NCBI GenBank assembly: GCA_039636785.1
Contig: CP144169.1
Span: forward strand, 3,286,001 to 3,350,000
From: Micrococcaceae bacterium Sec5.7
GTDB lineage: Bacteria; Actinomycetota; Actinomycetes; Actinomycetales; Micrococcaceae
DNA: 64,000 bases
Direction of reading: 5' to 3'
The notes beneath the pieces were generated by a model. That model was not told the origin of the DNA. It made no database searches and saw only the letters and a list, made by a program, of their open reading frames with translations. A program made the translations under genes and the position numbers. Positions 35,721-46,138 of the stretch are shown here, piece by piece. The stretch's first letter is position 1; each line of letters starts with the position of its first letter.

Positions 35721-38700
35721 GACAATTCCGACCTCTCTTGCAGAACCGGTCCGTTGTTTATCACCAATGAGCTCCCCCAGTCCGTGTTGGCGGCCGGACC
35801 AAAGCGAAGGAACAGGATCGGCAGGATATAGAGGCTGAGGAGGGCCGAGGTGATGAGGCCACCCCAAACGATCAGTGCCAGCGGAAGCAGGATTCCCGCA
35901 CCAACGGGCCCGCCCAGCAGTACCAGCGGCAAAAGCGCCAGGCCAGTAATGACTGCCGTCAATATTGTCGGCTGGAGTCGTTCGAACGCCGCCCGCTTCA
36001 TGTGAAGCGCCGGCGGCGCCGACGGCGCCTGGGTTTGCAAGGACTGGTAGGTGCCCATCAGCATGACCACATCCCGGATTGCAAAGGCAAGAACGGCGGC
36101 CAGCGCCACCAGCATATACACCGAGCCGAAGCCACCCGCCAGGTCAGCCGCGATGACACCGCCGGACAAGGCGACCGGCAGCAGCACGAAGACCAGCGCT
36201 GCGAGCCGCCAGCTGCCAAGGACCGTCAGCAGCAAAATCAGGATGCCGACCGCCGCTGCCGCCGCCAGCCACCAGGTGAGTGCGCCGGCGGCCTGCTGTT
36301 CACCGTATTGCGGCGGAATCTCGGCGTGGTATTCCACCGGGAATTGCAGTCCTCTGATGGCGGCCTGGACCTCCTCGGTAACGTCGCCAAGGTTCCGGCC
36401 TTGAATATCGGCTACTACGTCCACCCGCCTTGACGTGTCGTCGTGGTGGATAACCGTCTGGTTCGGGCGGAGGGTGACCTTTGCAACGTCGCCCAGCCGA
36501 ACATGCCCGCCTGCAGGCTTGTTGACCACCATGTCAGTGACGCTGGTCAGGCTGTTGCGCGTGGGCTGCGTACCCTTAACGATGACCTGGAACACTTTCT
36601 GGTTCTCGAACAGGTAGCCGACTTCAATGCCTTGGAGGACGGTGGCCGCCGCCCGTCTGACGTCGCCGGGCTTGATGCCTTCCTTTTTAGCGGCCGCCAG
36701 GTCCACCTCGATCTCGGCAACGGGCTGATCAACCGTGACATCCACGCGCGGGTCCACGATGCCGTCCGTGCCTGCCAGGATCTGGCGGATTTCGTCGGCC
36801 TTCTGGCGGAGAATCTCCAAGTCATCCCCGTAAACGCGCACCTTGAACTGGCGTTCGTCGGCCTGGCTGGCTGCGGAAACCTGCTGCTCCGGGTACGTGG
36901 TGACCTCGGCGGACAGGCCTGGATAGCCGTCCACAATCCCTCTGACGTCGGACCGGACCCTGGTGAAATTCGCACCTTCATCCATGGTCACCCAGAGCTC
37001 ACCTGAACTAACATTCGATGAATTGTCCGACGTGATGGCCCTTCCTACATGGCCACCCACTGCGGAGACGCCTCGAACTGACCTCAGCTCTTCACTGGCG
37101 TTGGACATCACCCTGTTCATGACATCGGCGCCTGTGCCTGCGGCCGCTTCCCACTGAACGAGGATGGTGCGGCCAGGGACGGAAGCGACAATCGGCAGCT
37201 CCCTTGTGATCCCGGGAACGATCGCAATGACGGCGATGGCCATCACCGCCGCCGTTATCGCGACGACGGGAGCAAGGCCGTCGGTGAAGGACCGCGTGGA
37301 CCGGCGATATCCGAGCTTCACCTTGCGGACAAACGGCAGGCTTCGCTTCTGCCTCTGGTGGCCGCGCAACAGCAGGCTAGCCAAGGCGGGCGTGACCGTC
37401 AGGGCGACGAGCATCGCAACCGCCGTGGCCAGCAGATAGGCCAGAACCAGGGGCTTCAGGAACGCCCCCTCGACCCCGGGAACGAACAGTGCCGGCGCCA
37501 GCGCCAGCAACGCGGCCAGGGCGGCGAAGAGGACGGGAACACGCGAACGCTGCAGCCCGTGAGCGAGCACGCCTTCCCGCGCCGCCTTGTCATTCGCAGC
37601 TTCCATTCGGAAGCTGTGGAGATCCGTAATAACATCCCCGATGACAACCAACAGGGCCAGGATCAGGCCGGCAAAAGCCATTGTATTGAGCACCGCACCC
37701 TGGACCTGCAGCACCAGTGCTGCAGCCATGGAGGCCACGGAGGTAGCAACAAACCCCAGAAGGGCATAGCGCCAGGACCTGAAGGCCAGTCCGATCGCGG
37801 CGGTCACCACCAGCAGGCTCACCAGCAGCGCCACGCCGAGATGGCTGACCGCGGCGTCAACGAAGGACGACGGGCGGAAAACTGTTGTGTCCACGGTGAT
37901 ACCCGTAAGACCCGGCTGAAGATCCTGAATGGTCTCTTCAATGTGCCGGGTGACTTCCATAACGCTCGTGTCCGGGAACTTTTCGATCACCAGCAACAGG
38001 CCGGGCGTCTTCCCCGTGACGGCATCGCCGATCAGGGGCTGGTGGTCCTCGATCAGAGTCGCGACATCGGCCAGAACAAGCGACGTATCTGCCGCGCCCT
38101 CGATGCTGACTTTGCCGAGGTCTGCGGGAGTCCGGATCGGAAGGACGTGCTGGATACCGATCCGCTGATTCGCCGACTCCAGGAATCCACCGGTGCCCGG
38201 CGTAGAGGCTTTCAGGAAGCTGAGCGGCGATACCCACACTGCATTGCCGGCCGTCTCAATCACCTGGTTGAGCGTCACGTTCTTTGCACGGAGATTTGCC
38301 GGATCCACTTGGACCTGCAGCTGCTGTTCGCGCTGACCGAAGATGGAGACGTTGGCTACCCCTGGAACCCCCATGAGCGCCGGTTTGATGTTCCAGCGGG
38401 CCAACACGGACATGTCCATTGGCGAGACCTTGTCCGAAGTGAGCTGGACCATCATGACGCGGCTCGTCGAGGACAGCGGCTGCATCAGCACCGGAGGAGC
38501 CGAGACATTCGGCAGGGCGGATGCCTGCGTCAGACGCTCCGCCACAAGCTGCCGTGCCCGGAAGATATCCGTGCCGGGTTCAAACACCATCTCAATCGAT
38601 GACAGGCCCGGAACCGACGTGGAACGTATCTCATCCAGCCATGCAACCCCGTTGAGCAGGTTAGCCTCCATGGGCGAGGTGATGAGTTGTTCGACTTCCA

Positions 38701-38875
38701 CGGCGGACAGCCCCAGTGCTTCTGTTTGAATTTCCACATGTGGCGGAGCAAATTCGGGAAGATTATCCACTGGCATCGACGGCAGGCTCGTTAGCCCGAT
38801 CCCCAAAATGCCGGCCGCAGCGGCCAAAACGATTAAACGGAATTTAAGACTCCAGCGGACAAGCCAACCGGTCAT
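35717..38875 (-). CDS. RND family permease, CusA-like, lacking proton-relay residues
   Basis: A 1052-residue homologue of the downstream RND pump, with matching blocks DNLPEFAPPHVEIQT and QPLSSTSRVMMVQL and the same twelve-segment layout. In TM4 it reads LVVIGDVITDLHSF where the partner reads VVVDDAIIDVENI. The relay Asp has become Gly and the Glu has become His, so proton coupling should be lost. ATG 38875 matches the partner's N-terminus; ATG 38896 is an alternative. It is first in a three-gene operon with the mini-adaptor and the intact pump, suggesting a heteromeric transporter with one passive protomer type. Confidence 0.87.
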   Translation of the reverse strand: MTGWLVRWSLKFRLIVLAAAAGILGIGLTSLPSMPVDNLPEFAPPHVEIQTEALGLSAVEVEQLITSPMEANLLNGVAWLDEIRSTSVPGLSSIEMVFEPGTDIFRARQLVAERLTQASALPNVSAPPVLMQPLSSTSRVMMVQLTSDKVSPMDMSVLARWNIKPALMGVPGVANVSIFGQREQQLQVQVDPANLRAKNVTLNQVIETAGNAVWVSPLSFLKASTPGTGGFLESANQRIGIQHVLPIRTPADLGKVSIEGAADTSLVLADVATLIEDHQPLIGDAVTGKTPGLLLVIEKFPDTSVMEVTRHIEETIQDLQPGLTGITVDTTVFRPSSFVDAAVSHLGVALLVSLLVVTAAIGLAFRSWRYALLGFVATSVASMAAALVLQVQGAVLNTMAFAGLILALLVVIGDVITDLHSFRMEAANDKAAREGVLAHGLQRSRVPVLFAALAALLALAPALFVPGVEGAFLKPLVLAYLLATAVAMLVALTVTPALASLLLRGHQRQKRSLPFVRKVKLGYRRSTRSFTDGLAPVVAITAAVMAIAVIAIVPGITRELPIVASVPGRTILVQWEAAAGTGADVMNRVMSNASEELRSVRGVSAVGGHVGRAITSDNSSNVSSGELWVTMDEGANFTRVRSDVRGIVDGYPGLSAEVTTYPEQQVSAASQADERQFKVRVYGDDLEILRQKADEIRQILAGTDGIVDPRVDVTVDQPVAEIEVDLAAAKKEGIKPGDVRRAAATVLQGIEVGYLFENQKVFQVIVKGTQPTRNSLTSVTDMVVNKPAGGHVRLGDVAKVTLRPNQTVIHHDDTSRRVDVVADIQGRNLGDVTEEVQAAIRGLQFPVEYHAEIPPQYGEQQAAGALTWWLAAAAAVGILILLLTVLGSWRLAALVFVLLPVALSGGVIAADLAGGFGSVYMLVALAAVLAFAIRDVVMLMGTYQSLQTQAPSAPPALHMKRAAFERLQPTILTAVITGLALLPLVLLGGPVGAGILLPLALIVWGGLITSALLSLYILPILFLRFGPAANTDWGSSLVINNGPVLQERSELS

Positions 38876-38896
38876 ATCCTCAGCCCCTGTCGCCAT

Positions 38897-40075
<1,179 letters not shown>

Positions 40076-40158
40076 CATTCCGGCCGGCGACGCCCGTTCG
40101 GTGCGAGACGCCGATCCCGTGGATCAGACCGTCCGCCTCGGCTCCGGAAGAAACCGGA

Positions 40159-41352
40159 CTATTTGGTCTTGCCCGGCAAAGCGTGCCTGAAGACCAGCGC
40201 CCAGGAGGAGCCAACCTGCTTGAGCAAGGGGCCGGTGGTGTAGGCGAGGCCGTAGCGCTGGCAGATCTCCCGAACCTTGGGTGCCACCTCGGCATAACGG
40301 TTGGACGGAAGGTCCGGGAAGAGGTGGTGCTCGATCTGGTGGGACAGGTTTCCGGTCATCAGGTGCATGAACTTGGATCCGGAGATGTTGGCCGAGCCGA
40401 TCATCTGCCGGACGTACCAGTCCCCGCGGGTCTCCCCTTCCACCATGTCCTCGGTAAAGGTTTCGGCACCGTCGGGGAAGTGGCCGCAGAAGATCACTGC
40501 GTGCGCCCAGACGTTGCGCACGGCATTGGCCGTCAGGGTCCCGTAGAGGGCCTGCTTACCGGAGCCGGTGAGCATGGCAACTGCCGGAGTGGCTGCGTAG
40601 TCCTTGGTGAACTGCTTGAGGGCCTTGCGTCCCAGTGCCTTGAGGTCCTTGACCAGCGCAGCCTTGGTTTTTTTGCCCTCCTGGTAGTCGGCGAGCTCCA
40701 GATCGTAGATGGCGATTCCCCATTCGAAGATGGGCGCCAGGATCGCGTTGTAGAGGGGGTTGCCCAGGTTGAAGGGCTTCCACGGCTGCTCCGCGTCCAT
40801 GCGCAGCAGGTTGTATCCGACGTCGTTGTCCCTGCCCACCACGTTGGTCCAGCGGTGGTGGAGATCGTTGTGGGTGTGCTGCCAGGAGCGTGCCGGGGTG
40901 ACGAAGTCCCACTCCCAGGTGGTGGAGTGGATGTCCGGGTCGCGCATCCAGTCCCACTGGCCGTGCAGGATGTTGTGCCCGAGCTCCATGTTTTCCAGGA
41001 TCTTCGCGAAGCTCAGCAGCGTGGTGCCGGTGACCCACGCGGCCTTGTTCTTACTCACCATGAGGGCTGCGCGGCCGGAGATCTCAAGGCCACGCTGGAT
41101 CTTGATCATGCGCCGGATATAGGCGGCGTCGGAGGCACCCCGCTTGGCGAGGATATCGTCACGGATGGCATCAAGTTCCAGGGCCAGCTCGGCCACCTGC
41201 TCGTCCGAGAGGTGCGCGGCGGCAGGCGGACGGACCAGCGGGCTGCCCGTAGCGGCCAGGGCGCCGGGCCGCGTCTTCGCGACCACCTGCTCCTTGTCGC
41301 GTGGCGGCCTGGTGTCGGTGTCGGTTGCTTCGGTGTTGGTGATTGCTGACAT
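40159..41352 (-). CDS. Membrane fatty acid (acyl-CoA) desaturase, DesA3-like
   Basis: Di-iron membrane desaturase of 397 residues. The three His boxes are GHNILHGQ, HNDLHHRW and HQIEHHLF. The hydrophobic stretch AAWVTGTTLLSFAKI precedes the first box; the N-terminal ~45 residues are hydrophilic. It resembles mycobacterial stearoyl-CoA Delta9 desaturase DesA3, which needs an oxidoreductase partner (Rv3230c). That partner is the gene directly upstream, 13 bp away. It would adjust membrane fluidity or make unsaturated lipid precursors. Confidence 0.9.
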   Translation of the reverse strand: MSAITNTEATDTDTRPPRDKEQVVAKTRPGALAATGSPLVRPPAAAHLSDEQVAELALELDAIRDDILAKRGASDAAYIRRMIKIQRGLEISGRAALMVSKNKAAWVTGTTLLSFAKILENMELGHNILHGQWDWMRDPDIHSTTWEWDFVTPARSWQHTHNDLHHRWTNVVGRDNDVGYNLLRMDAEQPWKPFNLGNPLYNAILAPIFEWGIAIYDLELADYQEGKKTKAALVKDLKALGRKALKQFTKDYAATPAVAMLTGSGKQALYGTLTANAVRNVWAHAVIFCGHFPDGAETFTEDMVEGETRGDWYVRQMIGSANISGSKFMHLMTGNLSHQIEHHLFPDLPSNRYAEVAPKVREICQRYGLAYTTGPLLKQVGSSWALVFRHALPGKTK

Positions 41353-41365
41353 GCGGAGTTGCTCC

Positions 41366-42451
41366 TCAGAGTTCGAGGTTGACGGGTCCGGCTGCTGCCG
41401 AGACACACGTTTGGATGAGTTGGCCGGGTTCGCCGTGGACCTCGCCGGTGCGGAGGTCACGGACATGCCCGGCACGCAGCGGCGTGAGGCAGCTGTGGCA
41501 GATGCCCATGCGGCAGCCGCTCGGCATGAGTACACCGGCATCTTCGCCGACGTCGAGCAGCGGGGTATCGCCGTCGGCTTCGACTTCGCGGTCGGAGGAC
41601 TCAAAGGTGACCAGTCCGCCGTCGTGCCCGGCCCCGCCGGCGAGGGTGGTATTGAACCGCTCAATCATGAGGCTGCCCTGATCGGACCACAGCGCAACGG
41701 CCGACCCGGCGTCTTCCGCCTTGATGGCTGCCTCCCACAGCGCCTCGGCCTCGTCCAGGAAGCCCTCGGGCCCGCATGCGTACGCGGCACGCTTCATCCA
41801 GTCGGGGCAGATCCGTTCCAGCTCGGCGGAGGAGCTGAAATCCAGCCGGCCCTGTTCGCCCGTAAACCAGTGCGTGACGCGGAAGTTGGGGAACTGGTCA
41901 GCGAGCTCTGCCAGTTCTTCGCGGAAGATGCTGTCCTGTGGGGTGCGGGCGGAGTGGATAAGGACGACGTCGGCATCCGGGCGGCGCGGCACCAGCGTGC
42001 GGATCATGGACATCACCGGAGTGATGCCGCTGCCGGCGGTGAGCATCAGCAGCGAACGGGGGTGCTCGGGCAGGACGAAATCGCCCTGCGGCGGCGCCAG
42101 AAAGAGAACGTCGCCGGGGCGCGTGGTGCGCACCAGCGCGCCGGATACGGCACCGACGTCGGTCACGGTGATTGCCGGATCCGTTCCGGCGGGAGCGCTC
42201 AGCGAGTACGAGCGCCAGTGGCGGACCCCGTCCAGTTCGACGCCGATGCGGGCCCACTGGCCTGCCAGGTGGGCCTGCCATCCGCGGCCGGGACGGAAGT
42301 AAATAGTGGCTGACTGGGCCGTCTCCTGGACCACACGTGTCACCACGCCCCGCAGCTGGCGCGCCGAGAAGACGGGGTTGAACAGCGCCAGAATGTCTTC
42401 GGGAGCCAATGGAGTGGTCAGGACTGAGGCCAGCCGACGTAGACGGATCAT
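41366..42451 (-). CDS. Ferredoxin-type flavin reductase partner of the desaturase
   Basis: Electron-transfer protein of 361 residues in three parts: FAD domain (VRHWRSYSLSAP), NAD(P) domain (LMLTAGSGITPVMSMI, ending AYACGPEGFLDEAE) and a C-terminal plant-type 2Fe-2S domain with Cys pattern CRMGICHSC plus a distal Cys in IQTCVSAA. This is the layout of mycobacterial Rv3230c, which supplies electrons to DesA3. ATG 42451 has AAGG 9 nt upstream; longer in-frame starts lack conservation. It is co-transcribed with the desaturase gene. Confidence 0.9.
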   Translation of the reverse strand: MIRLRRLASVLTTPLAPEDILALFNPVFSARQLRGVVTRVVQETAQSATIYFRPGRGWQAHLAGQWARIGVELDGVRHWRSYSLSAPAGTDPAITVTDVGAVSGALVRTTRPGDVLFLAPPQGDFVLPEHPRSLLMLTAGSGITPVMSMIRTLVPRRPDADVVLIHSARTPQDSIFREELAELADQFPNFRVTHWFTGEQGRLDFSSSAELERICPDWMKRAAYACGPEGFLDEAEALWEAAIKAEDAGSAVALWSDQGSLMIERFNTTLAGGAGHDGGLVTFESSDREVEADGDTPLLDVGEDAGVLMPSGCRMGICHSCLTPLRAGHVRDLRTGEVHGEPGQLIQTCVSAAAGPVNLEL

Positions 42452-42740
42452 GTCATTAACCTTAAGGCGGCACGAGCCATATTTTCTTCTCCTCGTCACA
42501 TGACCGTTGATACGGACACGCAATGTTGGTGGACGCAAGGCCCCCAAGCCGCTAGAAGTTCCAACGTCTTCAACCAAAGGTTGGTTCCCCTTGAACAGGT
42601 TTACCTAGTCTAAGCAGTTCGTGGCAAATCGCCGAGCCGACCGGTGGAACGGCCTGGCCCCAGGACAATTGCCAAGCCGGCAAAAACGGGGATGCCCTGC
42701 TGCAGGCGGTGGGATCGTGTACTGGCCGGGCCATGAGCGC

Positions 42741-43787
42741 CTAGACCTGGCAAACGGGCATCCAGCCGATGGCCGGCGCAATGTGCCGGGCAATGTTTCC
42801 CAGCAGTTTGGCATTGAAGTCCACGCCCAGCTGGTTGGGGACGGTGAGCAGAAGGGTGTCAGCCGCCTGGACTGCAGCGTCCGCGGCTAGCTGCCCGGCA
42901 AGGGCATCCGGCGCACCCACATAACTCTTGCCAAAGCGCGCGGTGAGGCCGTCAATTCTTCCCACCTGGTCGCGGCCCTCCCGCAGGGCACTGCCGCCGA
43001 AGTAACCCTGGTCCTCCTCATCGGCAATCGGCAGGACGCTCCGGCTCACCGAGACCCTCGGCTGGTGCGTGTGTCCGGCGGCTGCCCAGGCCTGCCGGAA
43101 CAGGGCAATCTGCTCGGCCTGGAGTTCGTCAAACGGCACACCGGTGTCCTCGGTGAGCAGGGTGGAGCTCATCAGGTTCATGCCCAGTTCGCCCGCCCAG
43201 ACAGCCGTCCTGCGCGTTCCGGCGCCCCACCAGATCCGCTCGTCCAGTCCCGGCGAATGCGGCTGGACCGGCAACAGGCCCGCCGCCCCGCCTGCATAGC
43301 GGGGGTCCGCCGGGGCCATTCCGGCGCCGGTGATGGCGCGCCTGAACACCTCGGTGTGCCTGCGTGCCATGTCCGCGGCTGTTTCGCCCTCGGCCGGGAC
43401 ATGGCCGAAGACGGCCGCGCCGTCCCGGGCAGGTTCGGGTGAACCACGGCTGATGCCGAGCTGCAGCCGCCCGCCGCTGATCAGATCTGTGGCGGCGGCC
43501 TCCTCGGCCATGTAGAGGGGATTTTCGTACCGCATGTCGATCACGGCGGTGCCCATTTCGATCCTGCTGGTCCTGGCGGCGACGGCAGCCAACAGCGGGA
43601 ACGGGGAGCCCTGCTGGCGGGCAAAGTGGTGCACGCGGAAGTACGCGCCGTCAACGCCGAGTTCCTCGGCGGCGATGGCCAGGTCGATGCCCTGAAGCAG
43701 CGAATCCCGCGCGGTCCGGGTCCGGGATCCCTGGGCCTGGCCCCAGTGGCCAAAGGATAGAAATCCGATGCGCTTCTTAACCGGCAT
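42741..43787 (-). CDS. LLM class flavin-dependent oxidoreductase
   Basis: Luciferase-like monooxygenase-family protein of 348 residues with a TIM-barrel FMN/F420 fold: RIGFLSFGHWGQ, DGAYFRVHHFARQQGSPFPLLAAVAARTSRIEMG split over the first barrel strands, and RLQLGISRGSPEP. ATG 43787 is chosen because a small ORF with a good ribosome binding site ends 10 bp upstream; the longer TTG start would overlap it in another frame. The substrate is not deducible. Confidence 0.86.
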   Translation of the reverse strand: MPVKKRIGFLSFGHWGQAQGSRTRTARDSLLQGIDLAIAAEELGVDGAYFRVHHFARQQGSPFPLLAAVAARTSRIEMGTAVIDMRYENPLYMAEEAAATDLISGGRLQLGISRGSPEPARDGAAVFGHVPAEGETAADMARRHTEVFRRAITGAGMAPADPRYAGGAAGLLPVQPHSPGLDERIWWGAGTRRTAVWAGELGMNLMSSTLLTEDTGVPFDELQAEQIALFRQAWAAAGHTHQPRVSVSRSVLPIADEEDQGYFGGSALREGRDQVGRIDGLTARFGKSYVGAPDALAGQLAADAAVQAADTLLLTVPNQLGVDFNAKLLGNIARHIAPAIGWMPVCQV

Positions 43788-43797
43788 CACCGAAGCA

Positions 43798-43899
43798 TCA
43801 GGCGGACGATGATTCGCGCTTGTTGCGGCCTTCGAACTCTTCGTCAAGATCGTTGTGCCGGAACTCCGTTTCCGGGGTGAGGTGCAGTTTGTCTGACAT
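43798..43899 (-). CDS. Candidate 33-residue small protein upstream of the LLM gene
   Basis: ATG 43899 is preceded by GGAAAGG at 8-nt spacing and opens a 33-codon frame: MSDKLHLTPETEFRHNDLDE is the first part, then a Glu/Arg-rich tail ending in SSSA. It is strongly charged, without membrane or signal features. Its stop is 10 bp from the LLM start on the same strand, so it could couple translation or be a functional small protein. I do not recognise a family. Confidence 0.5.
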   Translation of the reverse strand: MSDKLHLTPETEFRHNDLDEEFEGRNKRESSSA

Positions 43900-44126
43900 C
43901 GCAGGCCTTTCCGTGCCAGGAACCGGGGTGCTGTTCATTCAGCATTTGACTTGCTTCAGAATATCCGCACCCATGCCCTTGAGGAAGCCTCCGGACCGGG
44001 ACCCCGGAATCCACAGCGGCATCACAGGCACGGCAAGTGCAGCCACGCTCCGGACCCACTCTTCTAACAGGCCGTAACCGCGGCCGGCCCGGCACAACCT
44101 CCGGGTCTCCAGAAAAGGGGTTCCAT

Positions 44127-44576
44127 ATGGCAAAGATCAACAAGACCACGGCCGGCATCATGTTGGCCGCAGTCATCGGCGGCGGCGCACTGGGCGTCTC
44201 CGCAATTCCGGCAATGGCCGCCGACGGAAGCGGCACGACGTCGTCGAGCCCGGCTGCTGCGACCGACGGCTACGGCACGTCCAACGGCGGTGTCCACCAG
44301 CAGCACCAGGCCAACGGCAGAACCGAAGGGATTCTCACCGGGGACACTGCCACCAAGGTGGAGGCGGCTGTCAAGGCTGCCCAGCCGGATGCGACCATCG
44401 AACGGATGGAGACCGACGCGGACGGCGCCACCTATGAAGCTCACATCACCAAGGCGGAAGGCACACACGCCACCGTCCTGCTGGATGCGGGCTTCACCGT
44501 GACGGAAACGCAGGATCAGGGCCGGGGCGGGCCCGGCGGCAACTCAGGAAAGGCTAATCAGGCCCTTCGTAATTAG
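44127..44576 (+). CDS. Secreted PepSY-like domain protein
   Basis: Exported protein of 149 residues. The signal peptide runs KINKTTAGIMLAAVIGGGAL to a cleavage site near AMA-AD. A low-complexity Ser/Ala/Gly spacer leads to a ~70-residue PepSY-like domain (ILTGDTATKVEAAVKAAQPD, IERMETDADGATYEAHITKA, HATVLLDAGFTVTETQ). The tail is Gly-rich. AAAAGGGG precedes ATG 44127. The 3' end overlaps an IS remnant by a few bases, so the natural C-terminus may have been altered. Such proteins are thought to restrain peptidases or bind the envelope. Confidence 0.8.
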   Translation: MAKINKTTAGIMLAAVIGGGALGVSAIPAMAADGSGTTSSSPAAATDGYGTSNGGVHQQHQANGRTEGILTGDTATKVEAAVKAAQPDATIERMETDADGATYEAHITKAEGTHATVLLDAGFTVTETQDQGRGGPGGNSGKANQALRN

Positions 44577-44695
44577 GCATGGTTGGCGGGTTTCACCCGG
44601 TACGGTCGGTGACCGCCTGCACTGAGCAGATTGCGCAACCGGTAGTTGGAGAAGTTCCGGAACCCGCGAGCAATCCGCCGCGTCGTTTCAATGAC
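44573..44695 (-). mobile_element. C-terminal remnant of an ISL3-family transposase
   Basis: On the minus strand, codons read VIETTRRIARGFRNFSNYRL then RNLLSAGGHRPYRVKPANHA and stop (TAA at 44573-44575). This is the tail of an ISL3/IS204-type transposase (NGVIE...ARGFRNF...YR.R.LL pattern). Everything upstream of VIETT is missing and is replaced by the left end of another ISL3 copy on the plus strand. Confidence 0.72.
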
Positions 44696-44696
44696 A

Positions 44697-45190
44697 GGCG
44701 TGGCTGTGCGGAAGAGACGTCAGGGTCTCTTTGAATAGTTAGCGACCAAAGCAAACATTCACAAGAAACCCTGACATGAATAATGCTAGTTGTTGCCCGG
44801 GCTGGTGCGCTCGTGCCGATGCCCTTCTCGATGTCGCGGGCATTCACGTCACCGTCGTTGAGAACACTGTCCGTGAGCAAATCATCACAGTTGAAACCGA
44901 CCAGATCCTTGCCGGCTGTCCGCTCTGTGGTGTGGTTGCGATTGGCCACGGACGCCGCGTTGTTCGCCTCCATGACACGCCCTCCCATGGCCGCCCTGTC
45001 CGGCTGGATTGGGCCAAACGGGTGTGGCGGTGCGCCGATCCCGGTTGCCCGGCCGGTACCTTCACTGAGACGCATGCGTTGGCGCCAGCGAAGGCGAAAC
45101 TGACCACCCGGGCCGTCCTCTGGGCCACGGATGCGCTCTCCCGTTATGACACGTCGGTCTCGGCACTGGCCCACCAGCTCGGAGTCTCCT
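44697..45190 (+). mobile_element. Truncated ISL3-family insertion sequence, left part (copy 1)
   Basis: This 494-bp stretch is collinear and nearly identical (three substitutions noticed) with 63061-63554. It starts with GGCTGTGCGGAAGAG-type terminal sequence, contains a leader hairpin (GTCAGGGTCTCTT / AAGAAACCCTGAC), and carries the first ~138 transposase codons. Identity stops sharply after 45190. The right end is absent. Confidence 0.85.
44776..45190 (+). pseudogene. ISL3 family transposase, N-terminal fragment
   Basis: The N-terminal zinc-finger region (AGCPLCGVVAIGHGRR, WRCADPGCPAGTF) and helix-turn-helix start (TTRAVLWATDALSRYDTSV) match the copy at 63140. After GVS the frame enters unrelated sequence and stops near 45276, so the DDE catalytic core is gone. 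It cannot transpose by itself. Confidence 0.85.
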
Positions 45191-45297
45191 ATACAGTTCT
45201 CATTCTTAGCGCAGGCTGCACTGATTCCGAGACCTCAGAGGTCCAAAGTCGGCGGCGCAGCTCCTGGCGTCGATAGCCCGTAATGGGCAGTCCGGTC

Positions 45298-46074
45298 CTA
45301 TGTGGCTGACGCAGCCTGGATGGCGGCGCCTACGAGGCCGGCCTCGTTCCTGAGCTTCGCGGGAACGACGGGGTCCTCAGGTTAAGGTGAGGCAGGTATT
45401 CGTCGGCTCTTTGGGAGATGCCTCCGCCCACAATGATGAGTTCGGGCGAGAACATGAACTCAAGTTCAGAAAGGTAGCGTTGCAAGCGGACGCTGTATTC
45501 TTGCCAGCCCAATCCGTCACGTTCACGGGCGACGGCGGCTGCTCTGGTTTCAGCGTCGTGACCATCGATGGAAATGTGACCGAGCTCGACATTGGGCACT
45601 ACGTTTCCGTCGAAAATCAGGGCTGATCCGATCCCGGTGCCCAGGGTAATGACCAAAACCGAGCCGCGCGTTCCCTTGCCGGCGCCGTAGCGGGCTTCCG
45701 CGAGTCCTGCGGCGTCGGCGTCGTTCAGGACGGCGACTGGACGCCGAATGCGATCGGAGAAACGGGTGCGATGTCGAAATCGATGAAGGTCCTGTCCATG
45801 TTTGCCGCTGATCGGGACGTGCAGTGCTGGACGATGCCCGGAAAGGTTACGCCAACGGTTGAATCACATCCTGCTTCGCTTCCTGCGGTGAGTTCGTCCA
45901 CGAGTTGCCGAACAACATCGCCGACGGATTCTGGATCAGCCGGTTGGGGCGTAGCTCGACGAACGCAGCCCCCAGGATCTCGCCCTTTTCGAGGTTGACG
46001 ATCCCGCCCTTGACGCCGGTGCCACCGATGCCACCGCCGATGAGATGGCCGGCACTTGTCATGTTTATAGGCAT
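45298..46074 (-). pseudogene. ppgK: Polyphosphate glucokinase (ROK) pseudogene
   Basis: Fragments of a polyphosphate-dependent glucokinase lie in order: GIGGTGVKGGIVNLEKGEIL, a segment with VGVTFPGIVQH, NDADAAGLAEARYGAGKG, VVITLGTGIGSALIFDGNVV, LGHISIDGHDAETRAAAVAR, IIVGGGISQRADEYLP, and VVPAKLRNEAGLVGAAIQAA. They require several frame changes, and the first phosphate-loop Asp (normally in VDIGGTG) is Gly. The gene is dead. Active PpgK would phosphorylate glucose released by the neighbouring alpha-glucan enzymes, so its loss must be covered by another glucokinase. Confidence 0.82.
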
Positions 46075-46138
46075 GTGGTTCCGATTCTTTGATTATGCAC
46101 CGGCCGCCCGCAAGTTATCGCTGCTGTTCTGAGAGTGC

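Noticed and set aside
42452..42740. Possible gene between the desaturase reductase and the LLM gene
   Set aside because: Short frames only, no ribosome binding site or conserved sequence; most likely the promoter region of the reductase-desaturase operon.
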